From Candidatus Sabulitectum sp. (lineage in GTDB: Bacteria > Fermentibacterota > Fermentibacteria > Fermentibacterales > JCC-6), in contig JAGLQD010000151.1 in assembly GCA_023136985.1 (NCBI GenBank), positions 1 to 11,178 on the forward strand: 11,178 nucleotides of DNA. Direction: 5' to 3'. Below the pieces are notes generated by a model. The model was not told the DNA's origin. It ran no database searches and saw only the letters and a list, made by a program, of their open reading frames with translations. The position numbers were made by a program, and so were the translations under genes. Below, in pieces: positions 1 through 6,520 of this stretch. The number at the start of each line of letters is the position of its first letter. The first letter of the stretch is position 1.

Positions 1-448
1 GATACAGAGCCTGATCTGCCATTGCGATCAAGTCTGATACCTCCTGATCCTCCGGTCTGCTCTGGGCAATGCCCATGGAAACACTGATGCTGGATCCTCC
101 TGGCAACTCTCCCTTTCTGAATTCGAAGAGAAGTCGCTGGGCAAGATCAAGTGCGTTATCTCCGCTGGTATCCGGGAGGATCACAATGAATTCATCCCCG
201 CCAAAACGAAGCGCGAAGTCGTTGCTTTTCAGATTGATCCTGATAGTCTGACCCACATGGGAGAGGATGGCGTCACCGGCCAGATGGCCATAGATATCGT
301 TTACCAGTTTGAAATGATCAATGTCGATAATGACCAGAGACCAGGGGTGATCCCGCTGCGAGAACTGCTGATTCAGATACGGCAGAACTGACCTGTCCCT
401 AAGCCCGGTGAGGGGATCAATTCCCTGGTCTCTCCTGCTACTGCTCAA
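1..448 (-). CDS. GGDEF diguanylate cyclase domain, 3' end cut by window
   Basis: The minus strand encodes an almost complete GGDEF domain, which makes cyclic di-GMP from two GTP. Visible landmarks in order are DPLTGL, the metal-binding IIDIDHFKLVND-YGH segment, the active-site RFGGDEF (GGDEF at about 202-188), SISVSMGIAQS, and the terminal ADQALY that runs off position 1. The allosteric I-site, normally RxxD five residues before GGDEF, reads KSND, so product inhibition may be weak. No sensor domain or membrane segment precedes it. In frame there is a TGA at 484-482 and no ATG or GTG before the domain. The best start is TTG at 448, with GGAAGG about 12 nt upstream, which is a poor spacing. It is either a single-domain cyclase with an unusual start or an N-terminally truncated remnant. 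It lies 173 bp downstream of the peptidase gene on the same strand. The domain call is firm; the start is not. Confidence 0.8.
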   Translation of the reverse strand, partial: MSSSRRDQGIDPLTGLRDRSVLPYLNQQFSQRDHPWSLVIIDIDHFKLVNDIYGHLAGDAILSHVGQTIRINLKSNDFALRFGGDEFIVILPDTSGDNALDLAQRLLFEFRKGELPGGSSISVSMGIAQSRPEDQEVSDLIAMADQALY

Positions 449-621
449 CAGATTGAAAAGCCTTCCAGTGCATGCATACTTTCACCACCCTCTGCTGGAA
501 TACCTGCGACTATGTACTACACCTGAGAAGCATATTTCATTCCATACTGCAAAAGATAGTTTAGTGCCAGGAACGGGAATTAAGTCAGCTTTGCTCTGTA
601 ACCGGTGAGACAAATGCAATA

Positions 622-3027
622 TCACTGCATGCTTTCGTTCGCACCTGCATAAGCGGCAAGCCAGTTGCCTGTTTCCCATAAGGTGTGCATAACTGACTCT
701 CTGGCTGAATAGGAATGACCTTCAAGTGGAAGCATTACAAGCCTTGATGTTCCTCCCATGCCCTTTATGGCTCCGAATAAACGCTCACTTTGTATGGGGA
801 AAGTACCGGAGTTGCTGTCTTCTGCTCCGTGAATTATAAGCAGTGGTTCGTCTATTTTGTCAGCGAACATAAAGGGTGACATCTGCCAGTATACTTCCGG
901 GGCTTCCCAGAGAGTTCTCTGTTCGGATTGAAAGCCGAATGGGGTAAGCGTGCGGTTGTAGGCTCCTGATCTTGCCAGCCCTGCTGCAAAAATATCGGAA
1001 TGGGCCAGAAGGTTTACTGTCATAAATGCACCGTAGGAATGTCCTCCTATAACAAACCGGCTGCGGTCTCCCACGCCCATATTCACAACTGCATCCACTG
1101 CTGCTTCGGCATTCATTACAAGTTGCTCTATGTATGTATCATTGGGACTGTTGTTGCCCTCGCCTATTATTGGCATTGAAGGGTTGTCCAGTACGGCATA
1201 CCCCATGGAGAGCCAGATCAGCGGAGACCACCAGCCTACATAATCAAATTCATAGGGTGAAGATGTGATCTGAGCTGCAGCGTCAGCAGAGATGAATTCT
1301 TCAGGATAAGCCCATACTATCACTGGAAGAGTACCATCAGCCGTCGAGTAGCCAGGTGGAGTATACAGGGTTCCTGAAAGTTCAAGGCCATCTGACCTGG
1401 TATAGGAGATCAGTTCTTTTGATGTTCCAAGTAACTGTGGAGTCGGGTAGGGAAAGTCAGTAACTTTATACTCGCTGCCATCGCTGAGATTTCTCATGAA
1501 GTAGTTTGGATACTCCTGTGGGGATTCACGGAGGAATAAGAGGTTGTTCCCGGAATTGTCTGCAAATGCCACAGGCCTTTCGTAGTATGGGGCTTTAGAA
1601 GTAAACACCCCCACAGACCCAAGTGTATTCAAGTCAATTTCTCTCAGGAATGGAATGTTCCCTTCAGGGGATGCTCCGTCTCCTTTCATCCATATTGATT
1701 TCCCGTCAGGCGAGAAGAGTATCTGTCTGCCAGCTTCGTTAAGCATTGTCATGGGTGCTCCCGGATCGTTGTAGGCATCTTCCCAGGAGTAATCAAATAC
1801 AAGTTCAGGAGAGAATGCAGGATAGTCAGGTGCGATCCTCCAGCTTCTCATGTTTCTTGTGGGCCACCACCATTCAGATATCAGCGCCAGTGAATCTGTT
1901 CCCCAGTCTATTCCGCCATATCTGTTATGAAGCAGCGCAAGCTCGCACGGACTTTCCTCAAATGGAGCTTTCAGTAGAAACACTTTGTCACGGTAGTCTG
2001 CGGGTTCGCCTGCATCTCCACCATCAAGAGCTTCTACCCAGCACAGTGTTGCCGGTGCATCCGCCCGCCATTCCACAGATCTTGGACCGTTGTACACGCT
2101 TCCAAATGCCAGGGGAATGTTGTCGCGAACAGGATGATCTGCCACGGTATGTACGGTTTGTCCTTCAAGATCGCGTACTTCGATCCTCATTGGGAATCTT
2201 GAAGCAGTAACTGAATATGAGAATGGCTCGTGCAGAATATGCAGAAGAACAAGATCTTCTCCCGGTGCGGGGTCAAAATCCCAGATAATTCCTGGAGACC
2301 CAACTGAGGAGATGTTTCCGTTCAGTTCAACAAGTGCGAGCTGCGAGGTGAGGTAGTAGGTGAAAAGATCTTCATCACGAGGGTTTTTCAGCAGATCCTG
2401 AAGTGTTCGGACTGGTGCCTCTTCTCCTGTTGTCTCCTGAACTACCGGCCCCGACGGTACATAGTTCTGAGAAGAAGGAGGCTCTCTGTTTTCAACTTTT
2501 AAGCATATCAGAATTCCATCGCTTGCGGGAAGCCATTTTGGAAATGCCCTTGCAGAAAGATTCAGTGACGGTTCTGTAAGCCTTCGTGCAGAGAGCGAAG
2601 AAGTTTCAATCAACCACAATTCCACTCCATTGGCTGTTTCATTGGTTATGGCAACCATTGTGCCGTCGGGAGACCATGTTCTGCTTAGAGAACGAAGTTC
2701 ATCAGGCAGGCCGTCTACGCTGTGGGTTTCCATGGTCTCCATGTTCAGCAGTTCTATTTTTGTGTAGACTGTGGTTCTTGTGGGAGCCAGGGTTTCCGGC
2801 CGGAAGCGAATCCCTGCCAGTTTCAGCTCCGGTTGAGCCAGCTCAAGTATTGTTGTGTTTTTCCTTGGAGTTCTGAGCAGGCACCACTCAAAGTCAGGTG
2901 AGATGCTTATCCTGGGAGACCGTGGGGCATCGACAATGTCAATAAGTGCTTGTTCCGGTTCCATGTACTCAATGGCGTTGGAGGATGCTAGAATGCCGAA
3001 AAGAATTACAAAATACAGGTGGTGCAT
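622..3027 (-). CDS. Secreted S9 family serine peptidase, S9D glutamyl-endopeptidase type
   Basis: This is an 801-residue prolyl-oligopeptidase-fold serine peptidase. The N-terminus is a signal peptide (MHHLYFVILFGILASSNA, cleavage near residue 18), so the enzyme is probably periplasmic or exported. The segment after it (IVDAPRSP near 31-38, then AQPELKLAGIRF near 64-75) and the RYGGIDWG motif near 369-376 are signatures of the S9D group, related to the plant chloroplast glutamyl endopeptidase, which cleaves after Glu. The middle part is the beta-propeller. The C-terminal alpha/beta-hydrolase domain carries GGHSYGAFM with nucleophile Ser664, the acid Asp737 in HGAEDSN, and His771 in EGHSYS, so the catalytic triad is complete. 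The ATG at 3027 is supported by GAAAGG at 3041-3036, 8 nt upstream. It is transcribed divergently from the VCBS gene. Glu specificity is inferred from the family, not seen. No clear terminator follows the stop. Confidence 0.93.
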   Translation of the reverse strand: MHHLYFVILFGILASSNAIEYMEPEQALIDIVDAPRSPRISISPDFEWCLLRTPRKNTTILELAQPELKLAGIRFRPETLAPTRTTVYTKIELLNMETMETHSVDGLPDELRSLSRTWSPDGTMVAITNETANGVELWLIETSSLSARRLTEPSLNLSARAFPKWLPASDGILICLKVENREPPSSQNYVPSGPVVQETTGEEAPVRTLQDLLKNPRDEDLFTYYLTSQLALVELNGNISSVGSPGIIWDFDPAPGEDLVLLHILHEPFSYSVTASRFPMRIEVRDLEGQTVHTVADHPVRDNIPLAFGSVYNGPRSVEWRADAPATLCWVEALDGGDAGEPADYRDKVFLLKAPFEESPCELALLHNRYGGIDWGTDSLALISEWWWPTRNMRSWRIAPDYPAFSPELVFDYSWEDAYNDPGAPMTMLNEAGRQILFSPDGKSIWMKGDGASPEGNIPFLREIDLNTLGSVGVFTSKAPYYERPVAFADNSGNNLLFLRESPQEYPNYFMRNLSDGSEYKVTDFPYPTPQLLGTSKELISYTRSDGLELSGTLYTPPGYSTADGTLPVIVWAYPEEFISADAAAQITSSPYEFDYVGWWSPLIWLSMGYAVLDNPSMPIIGEGNNSPNDTYIEQLVMNAEAAVDAVVNMGVGDRSRFVIGGHSYGAFMTVNLLAHSDIFAAGLARSGAYNRTLTPFGFQSEQRTLWEAPEVYWQMSPFMFADKIDEPLLIIHGAEDSNSGTFPIQSERLFGAIKGMGGTSRLVMLPLEGHSYSARESVMHTLWETGNWLAAYAGANESMQ

Positions 3028-3256
3028 TGGTTCAGCCTTTCAAAAAAGAGAATGTCAGTTAATTGTTTCTTGCCTTGAATATGCACAGGTAAATCCGGCA
3101 TGGCGAGTCTGGTGTCTTCTCTTGAATTTCCAGTAGCCTGGAACCCGATACATAAGGAATGGCTCTGGTAGCATGGTGTCTCAAATCTCTATATATTAGG
3201 AATGGATTCATGTTTTGATAAGTTTCACGAAATGACGAGAGGTTTTGAGGTTGCAT
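3028..3256. promoter_or_regulatory. Divergent intergenic region between peptidase and VCBS genes
   Basis: These 229 bp separate two head-to-head genes and must hold both promoters. The stretch around 3187-3200 is AT-rich (ctatatatta) and could supply a -10 element in either direction. A TTGATA at 3215-3220 resembles a -35 box but has no convincing -10 at the right distance. I could not assign promoters or an operator with confidence. The short reading frames crossing this stretch show no recognisable protein. Confidence 0.35.
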
Positions 3257-4477
3257 ATGAAATTATTTTTAATTGCGGTTCTGGTTCTGGGTGTTACGAC
3301 TCTGGCTGATACACCTGATTACCAGTCGCCGTTCAGAATCAGCGCAAACGGTTCTCCTATCGAACTAAGTCTCGGTCACGCAAATCCTCTTGTTACCGAC
3401 TGGAACGGTGACGGTCTGAAGGATCTTATTGTTGGTCAGTACACTGGCGGCAAACTTCGCTACTACCAGAATGATGATTCAAATGATTCACCTGCATTCG
3501 GGAATTTTACCTACATGCAGGCGGATGGCAGTGATATTTCACTTTCCTCCGGTTGATGCACCGGCGCTACAAATCCACAGGCTGTGGATTTCAATAACGA
3601 TGGTCTTGATGATCTTATAGTAGGAGAAAGATACGGGTATGTCACCTATTACAGAAGGCTTTCTGATGGCACTCTCACCAGTGAAGGCAGGGTACAGGCT
3701 GGAAGCAGTGACCTTGATGTAGGTAACAATTCCGCTCCCTTTGTGTTCGACTGGGACAACGATGGTCTTCTGGATCTTATTGTTGGCCGCGAGTCCACAT
3801 CAGGTGGAAGCCTTCATTTATTTCTGAATCAGGGAACACCGGAGAATGCGGTTTTCACCAGCTTCACCCCTGTGATGAAAGGTTCATCGCCTGTTTCATG
3901 GCCAAGAAGCATTCCCCACATGGAGGATATGGATGGAGATGGCCTTATGGATCTTCTTGTGGGTGAGGATAATGGTCATACTTATTATCTCGAGAATGAA
4001 GGCACAGTTGGAGCTCCTCTGTTCAACAGCAGTGCAGCAATAACTGTAAATGGAAGCCCATTTGCCTGGCCATCCGGTCAGACAGACTGTACTGTTTATG
4101 TAAACGACTGGAATGAGGATGGAGTGCTCGACATCATTCAGGGCAACTATATAAAGAATGTATGGGTGTTTCTGGGAAGTACGGTGGGCGTAGAGGATTA
4201 CAACTCTCAGGAAGTGGCTTCAGGGGTTTCGATAAGTCTTCACAACAATCCAGTAGAGAGTGCTCTTGAATACACCGTTTCCAGTGATCAGCCCACTGCA
4301 GTGGCAGTGGCTCTCTGGGGAATGGATGGCAGAGTGGTGGGGAAGTGGGATCTGGGAATGCTCAATGGAGTTTCAGAGCATATTCATACGGTTTCCTCTC
4401 TACCCAATGGTGTGTATACAATGGTTACTTCTGCTAATGGAGTTATGTCCAGCCGGCAGATCGCAATCGTTCACTGA
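3257..4477 (+). CDS. Secreted FG-GAP/VCBS-repeat beta-propeller protein with one in-frame TGA (candidate selenoprotein)
   Basis: One reading frame of 406 codons, read through TGA at codon 100. ATG 3257 has GAGG 6 nt upstream and starts a signal peptide (MKLFLIAVLVLGVTTLA, cleavage near 17), so the product is exported. Five FG-GAP/VCBS-type blades carry D-x-[DN]-x-DG calcium-binding-like loops beginning near Asp48, 111, 165, 224 and 284, followed by DLIVG-like strands. Residues from about 314 to 406 resemble the Por secretion (type IX-like) C-terminal sorting domain, including NNPVES, MDGRVV and LPNGVYTM. The TGA lies between blades 1 and 2. The protein before it has only one blade, yet motif-perfect repeats resume in the same frame after it, so the gene was once, or is still, translated through. 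The following codon is Cys101; the only other cysteine in the mature part is Cys278. Ligand and function are unknown. If the TGA simply terminates translation, this is a pseudogene encoding a 99-residue fragment. Confidence 0.8.
3554..3591 (+). other. Candidate selenocysteine codon with bacterial SECIS-like hairpin
   Basis: In-frame TGA at 3554-3556 is followed by a perfect 9-bp inverted repeat: AAATCCACA at 3571-3579, loop GGC at 3580-3582, TGTGGATTT at 3583-3591. The apical loop begins 23 nt after TGA and has G at its first two positions. From memory, the bacterial SECIS model used by bSECISearch asks for an apical loop roughly 16-37 nt from UGA with G among the first two loop bases, so this hairpin fits. 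Its CAGG-CTG apex also resembles the top of the E. coli fdhF element. TGA is an ordinary stop in neighbouring genes (peptidase, asnB, the cyclase at 5862 and this gene's own end at 4477), so a genome-wide code change is not suggested. No selA, selB, selC or selD gene is in the window to confirm Sec capacity. Confidence 0.6.
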
Positions 4478-4483
4478 AAGCAT

Positions 4484-4512
4484 GCAGGGGCGGCGTGCTG
4501 TCGCCCCCCTGC
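4484..4512 (+). terminator. GC-rich hairpin after the VCBS gene, possible terminator
   Basis: The stem GCA/GGGGCG pairs with CGCCCC/TGC around a nine-base loop with a two-C bulge, starting 6 nt after the VCBS stop codon. The position suits a terminator, but the bases that follow (ttcgcccctgg) contain no U-tract. It may be Rho-dependent, a 3'-end stabiliser, or part of a larger structured RNA. Confidence 0.3.
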
Positions 4513-4679
4513 TTCGCCCCTGGAACCAGGCAAGCTCAGATATGTTATCTTAACAAGATTGCAGGGCTGCACCAGGAGCCTGACCGAATAAGCAACAATG
4601 CCTGCAACCATGTGCTCCCCGGCGGAAGCAAGGGAATACAACATCGGCATTAGCCACCACACGAACGGCTACAATACAC

Positions 4680-4722
4680 GCTGATTATCGTCAAATAGCG
4701 CTGCTATTCTTCTCTAATCAGC
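4680..4722. repeat. Nested perfect inverted repeat upstream of the cyclase gene
   Basis: Outer arms GCTGATTA (4680-4687) and TAATCAGC (4715-4722) are perfect 8-bp complements. Inside, after 6 nt on each side, are inner arms AATAGC (4694-4699) and GCTATT (4703-4708) around a GCT loop. The symmetric 6-nt internal loop gives a regular two-storey hairpin about 79 nt upstream of the proposed TTG start. It could be a regulatory 5'-leader element or a bidirectional transcription stop. No known family was recognised. Confidence 0.5.
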
Positions 4723-4782
4723 ATGCATTTTATCTCGCCCGTGAGGCGCTACTGCTCAATGCCTATTTCCGGACAAGCTCCT

Positions 4783-4793
4783 AGAGGAAGGGG
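4783..4793 (+). promoter_or_regulatory. Ribosome binding site that selects the TTG start at 4801
   Basis: The purine run AGAGGAAGGGG ends 7 nt before TTG 4801, an ideal distance. The alternative ATG at 4723 directly abuts the inverted repeat at 4680-4722 and has no Shine-Dalgarno sequence, and the 26 extra residues it would add look unlike a protein N-terminus. Confidence 0.65.
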
Positions 4794-4800
4794 TGTTTCT

Positions 4801-5862
4801 TTGAGAATACTGCGGTACAAGAGACCATCCACATATCTAATTGTTCTTTCCTTCCTGCTGCTTAGTCTTGGCTTCATAATGGCCTACCATGTACACAGCA
4901 CAGTAGAGAATCTCCGGTTTGATGCAAAAATAATAAATGAGACCGGTATGATACGAGGATCGATTCAGCGAGTAACAAAACTCGTACTTTCAGATTCCGC
5001 AGAGATGTCAGATGAAATATCCGCAGAGATTAACTGGTTGTTTGCCCACTTCATTTCAGAAGAGAACAGAAGCAGGCACAATGGGGTAAACGAGAGTGTT
5101 TTTGACGAGCTTCTGTATCTGCGGGAGGAGTGGCATTCCCTGGAGAGACTGCTGTTCGAGTTCCAGATAAACCCATCCCAGGCAATTGAGAAAGAAATAA
5201 TAACAGAGAGTGAACACTGCTGGAAAGCAGCTGATTCAGTTGTTCTTGCAGCACAGATGGCAACTGAGGGCAAAGTTGGCAATTTTCAGTTGTTCTATAC
5301 TATTCTTGGAATAAATGCTGTTACGGTGATACTGGTAATACTGTATGTGATCCTCTATGTGCGCAGGAAGCTGGAGTATGAATCATCGCATGATTCTTTG
5401 ACTGGGTTGCTCAACAGAAGATCTTACGACAAATTTGTTCAGGCGGAGATCACCCGAAGCACAAGATACAGTTCCAGCCTGTCACTGATAATTTTTGATG
5501 TGGATAGTTTCAAGGTTATCAATGATCGTTACGGTCACGGTACTGGCGATCTGGTTTTTGTTGATCTGGCCAGGGAAGTGGCTGTTCTTGTAAGGGAAAC
5601 TGATATGGTCTTCAGAGTGGGTGGTGATGAATTTGCTGTTGTTTGTCCGGAAACGGATGCAGACGGAGCTTTCCAGCTGGCTGAAAAGATCCGTAGAAGA
5701 GTTGAACAGTATCCATTTGCAACAGACAGTACTGAAACCATAAGCCTGGGGATCGCAGAATTTCAGAAGGGCATTACAAAGGAGCAGTTGTATTGCAACG
5801 CAGACAAGGCTCTTTATCAAGCAAAGAACAACGGGAGAAATCGTACAGAGGTTTTTCTGTGA
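4801..5862 (+). CDS. Membrane diguanylate cyclase with PilJ-like periplasmic sensor
   Basis: A 353-residue inner-membrane GGDEF protein that should make cyclic di-GMP in response to an external signal. The basic N-terminus (LRILRYKRPS) leads into a first membrane segment at about 12-29. The periplasmic part, about 30-163, is helical and contains INETGMIRGSIQRVTKLVL near 44-62, which resembles the [IN]xAGxxRMxxQRxxK pattern of the PilJ/NarX-type four-helix sensor; this is a similarity by eye. A second membrane segment at about 164-187 is followed by YVRRKLEYE and the GGDEF domain from about 194. The domain has DSLTGLLNRRSYD, FDVDSFKVINDRYGH, the intact I-site RETD at 265-268 and active-site GGDEF at 274-278, so it should be active and product-inhibited. 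It starts at TTG (see the ribosome binding site) and is probably co-transcribed with the gene 36 nt downstream. Confidence 0.9.
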   Translation: MRILRYKRPSTYLIVLSFLLLSLGFIMAYHVHSTVENLRFDAKIINETGMIRGSIQRVTKLVLSDSAEMSDEISAEINWLFAHFISEENRSRHNGVNESVFDELLYLREEWHSLERLLFEFQINPSQAIEKEIITESEHCWKAADSVVLAAQMATEGKVGNFQLFYTILGINAVTVILVILYVILYVRRKLEYESSHDSLTGLLNRRSYDKFVQAEITRSTRYSSSLSLIIFDVDSFKVINDRYGHGTGDLVFVDLAREVAVLVRETDMVFRVGGDEFAVVCPETDADGAFQLAEKIRRRVEQYPFATDSTETISLGIAEFQKGITKEQLYCNADKALYQAKNNGRNRTEVFL

Positions 5863-5898
5863 TCTCAGTGAACCAGTGTAGCAACAGGAGGTGTTTTT

Positions 5899-6486
5899 AT
5901 GAGAGCCATAGCCGGGGTGTTCTCTGTTGTACCGGTGCTATTTGTATCTGTTGTGTTTGCGAAACCATGTATACGGTATGATCACGGAGATTTATGTACA
6001 TCTTATCCGATAACAACTTTCTGTTTTGGCTTACCCGTTTGTCAATCAAGCGATAGCAGCATGATTCGTGACCTGGATCTGGCAACCAATCTTGGTTGGA
6101 TGTTCGTTTTAGATGGAAGTATTGATCTTGGTCCATCGCTCTTCTTCAGCTCTTTCAGGAATGGCGGCTGGCACAGTCAGATCGGAGTTAAAGCAAATCT
6201 CCGCTACAACCTGAATGATGAATTCAATCTGAACTTTTCTCCAGGTTTGATTTTATGCGACAGTCCATTCCCTGACAAATTCGCCGGTTACACTGCTGAA
6301 TTTACTGTTGACTGGAAAGACTGGGTAGGTCTGTCAACAAGGTATGATATTGTGGATTCTTTCCAGTCAGGTAATGATCAGGTACTGCATGTAGGTCTCT
6401 GTTTCGGATCGTATGCGGGTATGGGGCTTACTGCTGCCGGAGCCATAAGCGGTGGTATTGCTTACATGGAAAACCATATGGATTGA
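5899..6486 (+). CDS. Exported beta-rich protein with N-terminal cysteine cluster, function unknown
   Basis: A 195-residue protein of unrecognised family. ATG 5899 follows a strong AGGAGG with 7 nt spacing. Residues 1-21 form a signal peptide ending FA, so the mature protein begins near Lys22; the Cys at 24 is not in a convincing lipobox. The mature N-terminus has cysteines at 24, 33, 42 and 48, with further cysteines at 120 and 168, an even number suited to disulfides. From about residue 60 to the end, alternating polar and hydrophobic strands with aromatic residues (for example LGWMFVLDGS, HSQIGVKANLRYNL, FTVDWKDWVGLSTRY, VLHVGLCFGSY) suggest a small outer-membrane or periplasmic beta-barrel. 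The usual terminal aromatic residue of outer-membrane barrels is absent. The 36-nt spacing from the cyclase suggests an operon, so it may be the signal-sensing or output partner; that is inference. Confidence 0.75.
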   Translation: MRAIAGVFSVVPVLFVSVVFAKPCIRYDHGDLCTSYPITTFCFGLPVCQSSDSSMIRDLDLATNLGWMFVLDGSIDLGPSLFFSSFRNGGWHSQIGVKANLRYNLNDEFNLNFSPGLILCDSPFPDKFAGYTAEFTVDWKDWVGLSTRYDIVDSFQSGNDQVLHVGLCFGSYAGMGLTAAGAISGGIAYMENHMD

Positions 6487-6501
6487 CCCACAGGTCAATC
6501 C
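6480..6501. terminator. Hairpin overlapping the stop codon at a convergent junction
   Basis: Arms GGATTGACC (6480-6488) and GGTCAATCC (6493-6501) form a perfect 9-bp stem with loop CACA. The TGA stop (6484-6486) of the upstream gene lies inside the left arm. It sits in the gap between this gene and the convergent glnS end at 6521, so it may stop transcription from both sides. No immediate T-run follows on the plus strand; T-rich sequence only begins about 20 nt later inside glnS. Confidence 0.45.
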
Positions 6502-6520
6502 ACCCAATCGGATCAGATCT

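Larger units (their letters stand above)
4478..4800. other. Hairpin-rich non-coding gap and leader before the cyclase gene
   Basis: No convincing gene is seen in these 323 nt. Several inverted repeats occur: GCA plus GGGGCG at 4484-4492 pairing with CGCCCC at 4502-4507 and TGC at 4510-4512 (two-C bulge); CCTGG-AA-CCAGG near 4519-4530; TTGCAGG at 4559-4565 with CCTGCAA at 4601-4607, enclosing CAGG-AG-CCTG at 4573-4582; and the nested hairpin at 4680-4722. The first is GC-rich and just after the VCBS stop, so it may end that transcript, but no T-run follows it. I checked for c-di-GMP riboswitch core motifs and did not see them. Confidence 0.4.

Noticed and set aside
482..484. A second selenocysteine TGA upstream of the GGDEF domain
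   Set aside because: The frame upstream overlaps the peptidase 3' end and shows no protein-like sequence, and I see no SECIS-like hairpin of useful length after this TGA.
1746..3136. Plus-strand reading frames opposite the peptidase gene (for example 1746-2210 and 2855-3136)
   Set aside because: They are antisense shadows of a well-supported peptidase gene with intact catalytic motifs and show no family resemblance.
3540..3600. Frameshift or two separate genes at the VCBS interruption, with a GTG start at 3584
   Set aside because: Both parts are in the same frame and differ only by one stop codon. No Shine-Dalgarno precedes 3584, and a start there would begin in the middle of a propeller blade without a signal peptide.
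3257..4477. Genome-wide reassignment of TGA to a sense codon (Trp or Gly) as the explanation of the internal TGA
   Set aside because: TGA ends the peptidase, asnB, both plus-strand genes at 5862 and 6486, and this gene itself, and TGG encodes Trp throughout, so TGA is a normal stop here.
4560..4590. SRP (4.5S) RNA-like motif on the minus strand, GGTCAGG followed by GCAGCC
   Set aside because: The distance between the two parts is too short and the GGAA tetraloop that defines the SRP Alu-less core is missing; the flanks do not form the long SRP helix.
4471..4662. 63-residue minus-strand reading frame in the intergenic region
   Set aside because: No ribosome binding site, no recognisable domain, and it overlaps the hairpin cluster; it is more likely non-coding.
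4723..4800. ATG 4723 as start of the cyclase gene
   Set aside because: It abuts a strong inverted repeat, has no ribosome binding site, and the added residues are not protein-like. TTG 4801 has an excellent Shine-Dalgarno and puts a basic N-terminus before the first membrane segment.
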